Made by a program: the position numbers and the translations under genes. This document shows positions 1-8,590 of a stretch of DNA of 38,275 nt, one piece after another. The stretch covers positions 1 to 38,275 of the forward strand of contig CAJXKY010000023.1 of NCBI GenBank assembly GCA_913055675.1, in the 5' to 3' direction. Every line of letters begins with the position of its first letter. Positions within the stretch are counted from its first letter, which is position 1. The DNA comes from an uncultured Halanaerobiales bacterium (GTDB lineage: Bacteria; Bacillota; Halanaerobiia; Halanaerobiales; M55B127). The notes under the pieces are model-generated. The model ran no database searches. It was not told the origin of the DNA and saw nothing but the letters and a program-made list of their open reading frames with translations.

Positions 1-324
1 GCTTATTGTATACCCTTTATCATTCATAGCCTTAGTAAAACTTTGGATTTTCATTAATGATTGAGCTATTTTAGGTTTAAATACAATTGAACCTTTGCCT
101 CGTTCTCTTTTTACCACTCCCTGTTTTACAAGTTCTTCTACTGCATTCCGGGCTGTCATTCTTGAAATATCAAAATAACTACTTAATTCATTTTCAGAAG
201 GTAATCTATCCCCATTTTCAATAATACCCCTATCAATCAAATTATGTAATTGTTCTTTAATTTGATGGTAGATTGGAATAACAGATTCTTTATTAAGTGT
301 TATTCTTTCTAAAACTTCATCCAT
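1..324 (-). CDS. GntR/HutC-family transcriptional regulator, N-terminal part (cut by window edge)
   Basis: The reverse strand reads open from ATG at 324 to the window edge, giving 108 codons. The protein begins MDEVLERITLNKESVIPIYH and has the GntR winged-helix layout: an IYHQIKEQL helix, then ENGDRLPSENELSSYFDISR, then MTARNAVEELVKQGVVKRE and a wing ending GKGSIVF. The LPSE and SRMTAR..V..L motifs are typical of the family. The following KIAQSLMKIQSFTKAM segment resembles the linker into a UTRA ligand-binding domain, which points to the HutC subfamily; the effector domain lies outside the window. GGAGGGG precedes the ATG. A consensus promoter and a HutC-type operator sit directly upstream, so autoregulation is likely. 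Target genes and ligand cannot be told from here. Confidence 0.9.
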   Translation of the reverse strand, partial: MDEVLERITLNKESVIPIYHQIKEQLHNLIDRGIIENGDRLPSENELSSYFDISRMTARNAVEELVKQGVVKRERGKGSIVFKPKIAQSLMKIQSFTKAMNDKGYTIS

Positions 325-345
325 ACATTCCCCTCCACACACAAC

Positions 346-363
346 TAGTTGTCTATACAACTA
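346..363 (-). promoter_or_regulatory. HutC-type operator in front of the GntR gene
   Basis: An 18-bp perfect inverted repeat has 7-bp arms TAGTTGT and ACAACTA around CTAT. Its core GTCTATAC fits the HutC-subfamily consensus GTMTAKAC exactly. It begins 2 bp downstream of the -10 box, covering the expected transcription start, so a bound regulator would block initiation. A second, overlapping palindrome ACAACTAGTTGT occupies 341-352. Confidence 0.75.
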
Positions 364-364
364 A

Positions 365-393
365 ATATTATCAAAGGATATAATACTTGTCAA
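365..393 (-). promoter_or_regulatory. Sigma-A promoter of the GntR gene
   Basis: On the reverse strand TTGACA (388-393) and TAATAT (365-370) are separated by 17 bp, a near-consensus promoter. Transcription would start inside or next to the operator at 346-363. Confidence 0.8.
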
Positions 394-796
394 TAGTATA
401 TTTAATAATTATCTTTATTTTCTGAATTTTTATAAATAAAAAAATTCCGGGTTTATTCTTACTATTATCACTTTTAAAATGACTTGAATTAAAAATAGGC
501 TCCTTTTTGAATATATATAAGATACATAATTACTAATTTATACTTAATGCTAATCTCTTATTCATACCCTATATACCTCTATAATAATCATTTAATTTTT
601 TTATATTAAATTAAAAAAAGAGTCCCTAAAAAGGGGCTCTCTGATAGTTATGTATTTGTTATTTTACATTATATTTTCCCATTTTATACTATTGAAAACT
701 ATGGGCTTTGCTGAGATTTTGCTGAGATTTCTTTATATGATAGTAATATATTAAAATAAAAAAGCCTTGTCATCCCTGTTATAACAATGAATATAA
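394..796. other. AT-rich intergenic region
   Basis: I find no convincing gene on either strand. The stretch contains a rho-independent terminator at 611-640 and a perfect 11-bp tandem repeat, TGCTGAGATTT, at 709-719 and 720-730. The rest is AT-rich sequence without a recognisable motif. Confidence 0.6.
611..640 (-). terminator. Rho-independent terminator after tRNA-Arg
   Basis: An 8-bp stem pairs 619-626 with 633-640 (one G-U pair) around a 6-nt loop. On the reverse strand it runs into T7 (611-618). It lies about 155 nt past the tRNA 3' end and is the first clear terminator for that transcript. Confidence 0.75.
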
Positions 797-873
797 TGGC
801 GTGCCCGGAAGGACTTGAACCCTCAGCCTACTGATCCGTAGTCAGTCGCTCTATCCAATTGAGCTACGGGCAC
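797..873 (-). tRNA. tRNA-Arg (anticodon ACG)
   Basis: The reverse strand folds as a full cloverleaf. The acceptor stem pairs GTGCCCG with CGGGCAC. The D arm is GCTC/GAGC. The anticodon arm is ACTGA-CTACGGA-TCAGT with anticodon ACG, read as ICG after A34 deamination. The T arm is GAGGG-TTCAAGT-CCTTC, with one G-U pair. The discriminator is G and the CCA end is encoded (797-799). The length is 77 nt including CCA. Confidence 0.97.
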
Positions 874-958
874 GTTTAATAACTTAAGATATTATTTTTT
901 AAAAATAGTGTTTAATACTTATATATATTGTTGCTTATCATATTAAACTGCACACACT

Positions 959-987
959 ATTATACATACTCAAAATACCATTGTCAA
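959..987 (-). promoter_or_regulatory. Consensus promoter of tRNA-Arg
   Basis: On the reverse strand a perfect TTGACA (982-987) and a perfect TATAAT (959-964) are 17 bp apart, about 85 bp upstream of the tRNA 5' end. This strength is typical of stable-RNA genes. Confidence 0.85.
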
Positions 988-1065
988 GGTCAAATAGACA
1001 ACTGTTTTTCTGTTTTAAATTAAGTTATAACCATTTATATTATATATTAGAGATCCAACTACTAC

Positions 1066-2313
1066 CTATCCTAGTTGTTCGGATTGAACCATTATTTCTT
1101 CTAACATGGCTGATATTTCTTCAGAGTTCGAAGCTTGTTCTTGGATACCAGAATTAAATTCTTTATTTTTACCTTCAATTTCATCTATAACAATATCAAT
1201 TTCTCTGCTAATTTCCATATTACCATCAAATATATCTCCTACTTCTTCCATACTGCTGAAAACCTCTTCTATCTGTGCAGATACCTCTTCAGAATTTGCA
1301 GATATCTCTTCAATATTAGCACTAGATTCTTCAGTATCTGAGGCTTGATTTCCTGCTAATTCTAACATATTTTCCATTGAATAATGAACTTTTTCAGCAT
1401 TATCTGTTAATTGATTAAAAATAGTATTAATATTATTATTTTCATTTGAATTGTTATCAATATAATTTTTTACGTTTATAACATCTTTTTTTATTTCATC
1501 TAAAATATTTTGTATATTTACTGTTGACTTATTGCTCTTTTCCGCCAATTCTCTTATTTCATCTGCAACCACACTAAATCCACGCCCTGCTTCACCAGCA
1601 CGGGCTGCTTCGATTGCTGCATTTAAAGCTAATAAATTAGTCTGACTAGATATTTCTAGAATAGTCTCGGTTATTTCGTCGACTTTATCAACATTTACAA
1701 TTAAAACATTCATTGCTTTAATAGTTTCTTTAAGAATCTTATTCCCAAGGTTTATTAACTGATTTGTCTCCTTCATTTCATCCACACTTTTCTTTGCTTC
1801 ATTTTTAACAGTTTCAGCATTACCAGAAAGTGATTCAATTACTGTTGTAATTTCTTCTATTGCATGGGCAATTTCTTCAACTGCTCTAGATGAATCATCC
1901 ATAGTTCTAATCACTTCTTTAATTGAAGAATTTCCTTCTTCATTTGTTTTGTTTATTTCTCTAATACTTGCAAATGTTTCATCAACCTGTTCATTTAACT
2001 CTTCACTTACACCGGCCATTTCTTGGGTAGCTGAAGCAGTTTCATTAGCTGCGGTCTGACAATTTTGGTTTGCCTCTTTTATTTCATTCAACCTATGATT
2101 TACCTGATTATTTAAAAGTCTAATTATCAAAATACTAAAACCTACAGATATTAAAGTAACTACTAGCGGTATTGCCATTTGCATATTACTTACTCTTGTA
2201 GACCAAATATTATAAATTGAATATCCACTAATTAATAAGTTAATCAACAACATTATTAAAAGACTATATCTAATTTGTTTTTTAAGTACTAGTTTGTCAA
2301 TTCTAAATTTCAT
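1066..2313 (-). CDS. Methyl-accepting chemotaxis protein without a sensor domain
   Basis: This 415-residue chemoreceptor would signal to CheA/CheW. Two membrane segments lie at about residues 14-37 and 46-66, joined by a loop of only about 8 residues, so there is no extracytoplasmic ligand domain. The rest is the long coiled-coil signalling domain with the conserved hairpin tip at about 221-257 ([20 protein letters not shown], then [12 protein letters not shown]). I see no recognisable HAMP domain between TM2 and the coiled coil. The C-terminal third is rich in Glu/Ser heptads suitable for methylation. GAGAGGAG precedes the ATG. It stands alone, with no che genes beside it. The input may come from membrane state or from partner receptors; that is inference. 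Confidence 0.93.
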   Translation of the reverse strand: MKFRIDKLVLKKQIRYSLLIMLLINLLISGYSIYNIWSTRVSNMQMAIPLVVTLISVGFSILIIRLLNNQVNHRLNEIKEANQNCQTAANETASATQEMAGVSEELNEQVDETFASIREINKTNEEGNSSIKEVIRTMDDSSRAVEEIAHAIEEITTVIESLSGNAETVKNEAKKSVDEMKETNQLINLGNKILKETIKAMNVLIVNVDKVDEITETILEISSQTNLLALNAAIEAARAGEAGRGFSVVADEIRELAEKSNKSTVNIQNILDEIKKDVINVKNYIDNNSNENNNINTIFNQLTDNAEKVHYSMENMLELAGNQASDTEESSANIEEISANSEEVSAQIEEVFSSMEEVGDIFDGNMEISREIDIVIDEIEGKNKEFNSGIQEQASNSEEISAMLEEIMVQSEQLG

Positions 2314-2392
2314 TTAATAGCTCCTCTCAAATTAAACCTGCTTTATATCTTTTTTATATTTATTTGTTAAAATTTCACCTCTCATTAAAATA

Positions 2393-2421
2393 TTTATAAA
2401 TCATCTCTTTTATATGTTCAA
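2393..2421 (-). promoter_or_regulatory. Putative promoter of the chemoreceptor gene
   Basis: On the reverse strand TTGAAC (2416-2421) and TATAAA (2393-2398) are 17 bp apart, leaving a leader of about 75 nt. This is a sigma-A-type element; I saw no sigma-D (flagellar) promoter. Confidence 0.55.
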
Positions 2422-2502
2422 GATAAATTCAAATATACCTTCCTAATTATTCTTTTAATATATATTTTTTCTTTAATTGGTATTTTTTTACTTATTAAAT
2501 AT

Positions 2503-2535
2503 AGAAAAACTCCCACCCTAATCTTAGAATGGAAG
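2503..2535 (-). terminator. Terminator after the DMT permease gene
   Basis: A long hairpin pairs 2510-2521 with 2524-2535, with several G-U pairs on the reverse strand and a tight turn at AAGATT. It is followed by T5 on the reverse strand. A T-run on the other side (2538-2543) could make it work in both directions. Confidence 0.7.
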
Positions 2536-2559
2536 GCTTTTTTATTAATATATAATAAT

Positions 2560-3483
2560 TTACCTTTGGATATTAATCATAACTAGAGCAATTATTGTTA
2601 AAACTATAGCCACTTTTTCTTTTCTATTTAAGGTCTCTCCGTATATAAAGTACCCGGCTACACTAATTACTACAATACTACCAGCACTAAATATAGGAAA
2701 TACGACTGCAGTTTTGAGTTGATCAAGTGCATTTATTAAGAAAAATGAAGAAAATAAATTAGGGATACCAACTGCAATTCCTATCATAAACTCTTTATAT
2801 CTCAAACTATAATCTTTTATCATTACATAAATAGCACTAATAATAAAAGCAGTAGTAAACACAAAAAATAAAAATAAGTTCTTTTCATAAATTCTACCAT
2901 AGTATTGAAAAAACTTATTTGTGAATTCTGCTAATCCCCCAAAAATAAATAATGAAATTAAAGTCCACTTAACAGCTTCTTTCCAGTCTCTGTTAAAAGG
3001 AAAATTAACTATTACTATTGCTATTAATGCTAATATAATACCAAACCATTGGATAGTTGCTGGGATTTCATTCCAAAAAAATATTGCCAAAATCATGGGA
3101 ATCAATATACCTAGTTTAGCAAAGGTTCCTGCTAAACCAACTCCATCTTTTTTAACACTTTTTTGATAGAAGATAAAAGCTAAAAAGAAAAATATACCTC
3201 CAATAATCCCAATAAAAACTGCCCAAGCATTACTTGCCTCAACTGTAAATTTCAGTTGTTGATTTGAAAAAACAAGACTGAATTCCTGAAAAAAGCCTTT
3301 AAAATCCAAAAATGTTGGCCAAACTATTTTTTCCGATGACATAACTAGAAACAAACTGATTAATGAAGCCACCAAATAATTTGAAGATGTTATTAAATAT
3401 CGATTTGAATTTTGACTTTCACTGTATCTAAATATTAATGCTATTGATGAACTACATAAGATTGCAAATAATAAGGATAACAA
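2560..3483 (-). CDS. DMT-superfamily (EamA-type) permease
   Basis: This 307-residue protein is almost wholly hydrophobic, with about ten predicted membrane helices in two similar halves, the layout of EamA/DMT transporters. The first half ends in the pattern FIFYQKSVKKDGVGLAGTFA; the second half contains the matching GETLNRKEKVAIVLTIIALV segment that closes many DMT exporters. It would act in the cytoplasmic membrane on metabolites or amino-acid-like compounds; the substrate cannot be read from sequence. The start is TTG (3481-3483), preceded by AGGAG at 8 nt; no ATG fits better. It appears monocistronic, with a terminator 25 bp past its stop. Confidence 0.85.
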   Translation of the reverse strand: MLSLLFAILCSSSIALIFRYSESQNSNRYLITSSNYLVASLISLFLVMSSEKIVWPTFLDFKGFFQEFSLVFSNQQLKFTVEASNAWAVFIGIIGGIFFFLAFIFYQKSVKKDGVGLAGTFAKLGILIPMILAIFFWNEIPATIQWFGIILALIAIVIVNFPFNRDWKEAVKWTLISLFIFGGLAEFTNKFFQYYGRIYEKNLFLFFVFTTAFIISAIYVMIKDYSLRYKEFMIGIAVGIPNLFSSFFLINALDQLKTAVVFPIFSAGSIVVISVAGYFIYGETLNRKEKVAIVLTIIALVMINIQR

Positions 3484-3540
3484 AATACCAACTCCTATAT
3501 ATACAAATTCAATTTATATACTAACATATTTTACGGTAAA

Positions 3541-3572
3541 TAAAAAGAAAAAACCGGGCTTTTACACCCGGC
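3541..3572 (-). terminator. Terminator of the pyruvate:ferredoxin oxidoreductase gene
   Basis: On the reverse strand GCCGGG (3567-3572) pairs with CCCGGT (3553-3558) around an 8-nt loop and is followed by TTTTTTCTTTTT. It lies 28 bp past the stop codon. Confidence 0.85.
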
Positions 3573-3600
3573 TTTATGGTTGTTTTTTTATTTAATTTTA

Positions 3601-6600
3601 TTATTGTTCATCAGACTCAGGTTCTAATGATTCTTCTAATCTCTTATATGCTGTATATCTATCTTTAGCATCTTTTTCAGCCTGATCGAATAATCTTTCA
3701 GCAACTTCAGGAAATTCTTGTTTTAGTTTAGCATAACGTACCTCACTAAGTAAGAATTCTTCGAAGTTTCCTTTAGGTTCTTTAGAATCAAGGGAGAATG
3801 GATTTTTACCCTCTTCTTCTAATTCAGGATTATATCTATATAGATGCCAGTATCCTGCCTCAACGGCTCTATCCTCTTCATCAACACTACAGTTCATTCC
3901 ATTCTTTAAACCGTGTGCGATACATGGAGCATAAGCAATAATCAAGGATGGTCCAGGATATGCTTCGGCTTCTTTAATAGCCTTTACAGTCTGGTTCATA
4001 TCGGCACCAAGTGCAATTTGAGCAACATATACATAACCATATGTCATTGCCATTCTTCCTAAGTCTTTCTTCTTAGTTCTCTTACCGGCTGCATCAAATT
4101 TGGCTGCTGCAGCAGTCGGAGTAGCTTTAGAAGATTGACCTCCTGTATTTGAATAAACCTCTGTATCAAATACTAATACATTTACATCATCGCCCTGTGC
4201 TAATACATGGTCTAAACCGCCATAACCAATATCATATGCCCAGCCGTCTCCACCAAAGATCCATTGTGATTTCTTAACTAAGAATTCTTTGTTTTCTAAA
4301 ATGAAGTCTACTAGTTCATTACCTTTTTCCTCTTTTAATAGAGGCATCATTTTTTCTTTGGCTTCTTTAGAAGCTTCAGCATCATCTTTACCTTCTATCC
4401 AATCATTAAATGCATCTTTTAGTTCATCAGAAATATCAGTTTCAAGAGCTTGTTCCATCTTCATTTTTAACTGATCTCTAAACTGTTCCATACCAAGATA
4501 CATTCCGTAACCATATTCTGCATTATCTTCGAATAAGGAGTTAGCCCATGCAGGACCATGTCCGTCTTCATTTGTACTATAAACAGCAGTTGGTGCTGTA
4601 CCGCCCCAGATTGAAGAACAACCAGTTGCATTTGCAATGATCATTCTTTCTCCAAATAACTGAGTAACTAATTTTGCATAAGCGGTTTCACCACAACCTC
4701 CACAAGCTCCGTGGAACTCAAGTAATGGTTGTGAGAACTGACTGCCTTTAACAGAGAACTTATTAGCTTCGTCTTCTTTATAAGTTACGTTTTCAGACAT
4801 ATACTCCCAATTATCTTTTTGAGCTTCAAGCTGTTCTTCAAATGGTTTCATGACTAAGGCTTTTTCAGGAGCTGGACAAACTTCAGCACAAACTCCACAG
4901 CCTGTACAATCTAAAGGACTTACCTGTAATCTGTATTCTAAACCTTCCATACCTTTACCCATTGGTTTAAGTGTTTTTAAACCTTCAGGTGCATTAGCTT
5001 TTTCTTCTTCATTCATTAAGAAAGGTCTAATTACAGCATGTGGACAGGATATTGCGCACTGATTACACTGTATACAGTTATCAGGTTGCCATTCAGGTAC
5101 ATTAACAGCTATACCACGTTTTTCATATTGTGACATTCCTGGTGGAAAGTGTCCATCTTCTCTACCTACAAAGGTACTTACTGGAAGAGAATCTCCTTCC
5201 TGTTTCTGAACAACATTTTGGATGTTTTTCACAAATTCAGGAACATCTTCTTCTTCAGTTTCTTTACTTTCAGCATTTGCCCATTCAGCAGGGATATCCA
5301 CTTTTTCTAAAGCATCCATCGCTCTATCTACTGCTTTTTTGTTCATGTTAACTATCATTTCACCTTTATGACCATAAGTATCTTCTATTGCATCTTTTAG
5401 ATATTCGATCGCTTCATCAACAGGTAAGATTTCTGCTAACTTAAAGAAGGCGGTCTGCATTACCATATTAATTCTATTACCTAAACCTACTTCTTGAGCA
5501 ATATCAACAGCATTGATAGTATAGAAGTCAATATCGTTTTCAGCAAGATAACGTTTCATCTCGGCAGGTAATCTATTTTCTAATTCTTCTTCAGTCCAAT
5601 TGGTATTTAAGACAAAAGTACCATTTGGCTTAAGATCAGATAACATATCAAATCTTTCTACATAAGAATCTTTATGACAAGCTACATAATCAGCTTCATC
5701 AATAAGATAAGTTGATTTAATAGGCTGTTCTCCAAAACGTAGGTGTGATACGGTTACTCCACCTGATTTTTTAGAGTCATAAGAGAAATAGGCCTGTGCA
5801 TATTTATCTGTATTGTCACCTATGATTTTAATTGCATTCTTATTAGCTCCTACTGTACCATCAGATCCAAAGCCCCAGAATTTACATCTTACTGTACCTT
5901 CTGGTGTTGAATCTATTTTTTCTTCTGGTTCTAATGATTTATATGTAACATCATCTTTAATGGATATTGTAAAATCGTTTTTAGGTTCATCTTTCTTGAG
6001 ATTATCAAATACAGCCTTAATATCTGTTGGAGTAGTATCTTTAGAACTTAGGCCATAACGTCCACCAACAATTTCTGGTTTCTCATCTTTATCATAGAAT
6101 AGGGAACGAACATCTTCATAAAGTGGTTCTCCTACAGACCCCGGTTCTTTTGTTCTATCTAATGTAGCAATCTTTTCTACTGAGTCAGGTAAAACATTCA
6201 TAAAGTATTTTTCAGAAAATGGTCTATATAAGTGAACTTTAATTACACCTACTTTTTCGCCTTGATCCATTAAATAATCAATTGTTTCTTCAATAGTATC
6301 AGTAACAGAACCCATTGCTACAACTACATGTTTAGCGTCTTCTGCACCATAATAATTAAATGGTTGGTATTCTCTACCGGTTATCTTTGAAATTTTCTTC
6401 ATATAGTCTGCAACTATGTCAGGAATTTTATCATAATAACGATTAACAGATTCTCTAGCCTGAAAGAAAATATCAGGATTCATTGCAGTACCCTTAGTTA
6501 CGGGGTGTTCAGGATTTAATCCTCTGTGTCTGAACTCTTGAATTGCATCGTGGTTAACCAAGTCAGCTAAATCATCATAGTCCATAACATCAATTTTTTG

Positions 6601-7140
6601 ATATTCATGAGAAGTACGGAAACCATCAAAGAAATGTACAAAAGGTAAACTTGAATCGATTGCAGATAAATGTGCTACCCCTGCAAGATCCATTACTTCT
6701 TGAACACTACCAGATGCCAACATTGCAAATCCTGATTGCCTTGTTGCCATTACATCTGAATGATCACCAAATATTGATAAAGCATGTGTCGCAATACTAC
6801 GGGAACTTACGTGAAATACTCCGGGTAAAAGTTCCCCTGCTATCTTATACATGTTAGGAAGCATCAATAGTAAACCTTGTGAAGCAGTAAAGGTAGTTGT
6901 TAAAGCACCTGCTGCTAAAGATCCGTGAACCGCTCCTGAAGCTCCCCCTTCAGATTGCAGTTCAGATAATTTTACTTCTTGTCCGAAAATATTTTTCCGT
7001 CCGTGCGCACTCCATTCATCTACTAATTCTGCCATTGGGGATGAAGGAGTAATTGGATAGATAGCAGCTACATCTGTAAAAGCATAACCAACATGGGCCG
7101 CTGCAGTGTTTCCATCCATCGTCTTCATCTTATTTGCCAT
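3601..7140 (-). CDS. nifJ: Pyruvate:ferredoxin (flavodoxin) oxidoreductase
   Basis: This enzyme oxidises pyruvate and CoA to acetyl-CoA, CO2 and reduced ferredoxin in the cytoplasm. At 1179 residues it is the single-chain homodimeric form. Domain I starts the protein, with the YPITPSSPMAELVDEW pyrimidine-binding motif at about 29-44. The two-cluster ferredoxin domain has CIQCNQCAISCP at about 687-698 and CTGCGVCAEVCP at about 743-754. The proximal-cluster cysteines lie in GACGGCGETAY near 807. The thiamine-diphosphate motif GGDGWAYDIGYGG lies near 960, and a further conserved Cys is in NGMNCS. GGGGGAAAG precedes the ATG. It is monocistronic with its own consensus promoter and terminator. It divides divergently from a ferredoxin-linked aldo/keto reductase, which may use the electrons it produces (inference). 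Confidence 0.98.
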   Translation of the reverse strand: MANKMKTMDGNTAAAHVGYAFTDVAAIYPITPSSPMAELVDEWSAHGRKNIFGQEVKLSELQSEGGASGAVHGSLAAGALTTTFTASQGLLLMLPNMYKIAGELLPGVFHVSSRSIATHALSIFGDHSDVMATRQSGFAMLASGSVQEVMDLAGVAHLSAIDSSLPFVHFFDGFRTSHEYQKIDVMDYDDLADLVNHDAIQEFRHRGLNPEHPVTKGTAMNPDIFFQARESVNRYYDKIPDIVADYMKKISKITGREYQPFNYYGAEDAKHVVVAMGSVTDTIEETIDYLMDQGEKVGVIKVHLYRPFSEKYFMNVLPDSVEKIATLDRTKEPGSVGEPLYEDVRSLFYDKDEKPEIVGGRYGLSSKDTTPTDIKAVFDNLKKDEPKNDFTISIKDDVTYKSLEPEEKIDSTPEGTVRCKFWGFGSDGTVGANKNAIKIIGDNTDKYAQAYFSYDSKKSGGVTVSHLRFGEQPIKSTYLIDEADYVACHKDSYVERFDMLSDLKPNGTFVLNTNWTEEELENRLPAEMKRYLAENDIDFYTINAVDIAQEVGLGNRINMVMQTAFFKLAEILPVDEAIEYLKDAIEDTYGHKGEMIVNMNKKAVDRAMDALEKVDIPAEWANAESKETEEEDVPEFVKNIQNVVQKQEGDSLPVSTFVGREDGHFPPGMSQYEKRGIAVNVPEWQPDNCIQCNQCAISCPHAVIRPFLMNEEEKANAPEGLKTLKPMGKGMEGLEYRLQVSPLDCTGCGVCAEVCPAPEKALVMKPFEEQLEAQKDNWEYMSENVTYKEDEANKFSVKGSQFSQPLLEFHGACGGCGETAYAKLVTQLFGERMIIANATGCSSIWGGTAPTAVYSTNEDGHGPAWANSLFEDNAEYGYGMYLGMEQFRDQLKMKMEQALETDISDELKDAFNDWIEGKDDAEASKEAKEKMMPLLKEEKGNELVDFILENKEFLVKKSQWIFGGDGWAYDIGYGGLDHVLAQGDDVNVLVFDTEVYSNTGGQSSKATPTAAAAKFDAAGKRTKKKDLGRMAMTYGYVYVAQIALGADMNQTVKAIKEAEAYPGPSLIIAYAPCIAHGLKNGMNCSVDEEDRAVEAGYWHLYRYNPELEEEGKNPFSLDSKEPKGNFEEFLLSEVRYAKLKQEFPEVAERLFDQAEKDAKDRYTAYKRLEESLEPESDEQ

Positions 7141-7194
7141 CTTCTTTCCCCCTTTATATTAGTTAAGTGAAATATATACTTATTCTAATTCTAT

Positions 7195-7213
7195 TTTAGT
7201 ATATTATACTAAA
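7195..7213 (-). promoter_or_regulatory. 19-bp palindromic operator over the nifJ -10 box
   Basis: A perfect inverted repeat, TTTAGTATA-T-TATACTAAA, overlaps the nifJ -10 box (7198-7203). A binding protein here would compete with RNA polymerase. The motif does not match the Rex, CcpA or Fur consensus; the regulator is unknown. A shorter related palindrome, ATACT-AA-AGTAT, lies at 7324-7335 in the leader of the divergent gene. Confidence 0.6.
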
Positions 7214-7226
7214 TTTGCTGTGTCAA
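7198..7226 (-). promoter_or_regulatory. Promoter of nifJ
   Basis: On the reverse strand a perfect TTGACA (7221-7226) and TATACT (7198-7203) are 17 bp apart. The transcript would have a leader of about 50 nt. Confidence 0.8.
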
Positions 7227-7281
7227 ATTTTATAAAATTATTACAACCAACTAGCAATTATGGCATACTTTTGCTCTATAT

Positions 7282-7311
7282 TTGGACTTGATTTTATTAT
7301 TATGCTATACT
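7282..7311 (+). promoter_or_regulatory. Putative promoter of the aldo/keto reductase gene
   Basis: TTGGAC (7282-7287) and TATACT (7306-7311) are 18 bp apart, 47 bp before the start codon and divergent from the nifJ promoter. Confidence 0.6.
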
Positions 7312-7357
7312 ATTATATAAATGATACTAAAGTATTAATAAAAAGGAGAGTACATAT

Positions 7358-8491
7358 ATGATATACAACAATTTTGGAGAACAGGATTGGCAAACTTCCA
7401 TTTTAGGTTTAGGATGTATGCGGTTACCAGTTATTGATGGTGATAGCGAAAATATCAATGAAGAAAAAGCTATTGAACTTATAAGATACGCTATAGACAA
7501 TGGAATCAATTATATTGATACAGCCTGGCCCTATCATGGAGGAAATAGTGAAGAACTTGTAGGTAAAGCATTGAGTGATGGGTATAGAGAAAAAGTTAAA
7601 TTGGCTACAAAACTTTTTACTCCTGGCGTAGAAAGTATTGAAGACTGTGAATATTATTTAAACAAACAATTAGAACGACTTCAAACTGACCATATCGACT
7701 TATATCTTCTTCATGCTTTAAATAGAAAATACTGGGCTAATTATAAAAGTGTAAATATAATTGATTGGCTAGAAGAAAAAAAGAAAGAAGGTAAAATCAA
7801 AAATATTGGTTTTTCTTTCCATGATAGCTATGATTTATTTGAAGAGATCATTGACTATTATGACTGGGATTTCTGTCAGATTCAATATAACTATCTTGAT
7901 ACTGAATTCCAGGCTGGAAAAAAGGGACTTAAATATGCAAAGGATAAAGATATTGCTGTTGTAATAATGGAACCTTTACGCGGTGGAACTCTTGCCCAAA
8001 CACCTCCAACTGAAGTTAAAAATATTTTAGATGAAAGTAATAATGATAGAAATGCTGTTGAGTGGTCTCTACAATGGCTTTGGAATCAAGATGAAGTAGA
8101 TGTAGTACTCAGTGGGATGAGTAACATGAGGCAGTTAAAAGAAAATATTAAATTAGCGAGTCAAGCAGATCAAAATAAATTAAACGACAAAGAAATGAAT
8201 TTAATTAAAAAAGCACGCCGGAAGTTTTTAGATATCTTCCCAGTAGCATGTACGGGTTGTAATTACTGTATCCCCTGTCCTGTTGGCGTTGCAATTCCAA
8301 ATATATTTTCACTTTACAATGAAGCACAAATTTATGATAAATATGAAAAAAACAAAAAGCAATATTTAAACATGGATGAAAATTCAAGAGCTGATAACTG
8401 TATAGAATGTGGACAATGTGAAGAAGCTTGTCCTCAAAACTTAAATATTATTAATGATCTAAAGGATGTAACAGCATATTTTGCTGAATAA
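7358..8491 (+). CDS. Aldo/keto reductase with C-terminal ferredoxin domain
   Basis: This 377-residue oxidoreductase joins an aldo/keto reductase barrel to a two-cluster [4Fe-4S] domain. The AKR catalytic tetrad is visible as D54 and Y59 (NYIDTAWPYH), K85 (LATKL) and H119 (YLLHA). The C-terminal part carries CTGCNYCIPCP at about 297-307 and CIECGQCEEACP at about 348-359. AAGGAG lies 9 nt before the ATG. Known members of this AKR-ferredoxin family are common in anaerobes but mostly lack assigned substrates; they are annotated as ferredoxin-linked reductases. Position next to nifJ suggests ferredoxin may supply or receive electrons (inference). It is monocistronic, ending in a strong terminator. 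Confidence 0.93.
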   Translation: MIYNNFGEQDWQTSILGLGCMRLPVIDGDSENINEEKAIELIRYAIDNGINYIDTAWPYHGGNSEELVGKALSDGYREKVKLATKLFTPGVESIEDCEYYLNKQLERLQTDHIDLYLLHALNRKYWANYKSVNIIDWLEEKKKEGKIKNIGFSFHDSYDLFEEIIDYYDWDFCQIQYNYLDTEFQAGKKGLKYAKDKDIAVVIMEPLRGGTLAQTPPTEVKNILDESNNDRNAVEWSLQWLWNQDEVDVVLSGMSNMRQLKENIKLASQADQNKLNDKEMNLIKKARRKFLDIFPVACTGCNYCIPCPVGVAIPNIFSLYNEAQIYDKYEKNKKQYLNMDENSRADNCIECGQCEEACPQNLNIINDLKDVTAYFAE

Positions 8492-8522
8492 ATTTTTTCA
8501 CATTTATATAATATAATGTAGG

Positions 8523-8556
8523 AAAAGAGAAGCCAAAGCTCTGGCTTCTCTTTTTT
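8523..8556 (+). terminator. Bidirectional terminator between the AKR and SIMPL genes
   Basis: A 13-bp stem pairs 8523-8535 with 8542-8554 around a 6-nt loop, and the forward strand continues in T-rich sequence. The 5' A-run gives T residues on the reverse strand, so it can also end the convergent SIMPL transcript, whose stop lies at 8591. Confidence 0.88.
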
Positions 8557-8590
8557 ATTTCTTATAGAAATATATATTCTTAGCAGTTAT

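Noticed and set aside
756..796. Second terminator right after tRNA-Arg
   Set aside because: A T-run exists on the reverse strand, but only a 4-bp imperfect stem precedes it; the hairpin at 619-640 is much stronger.
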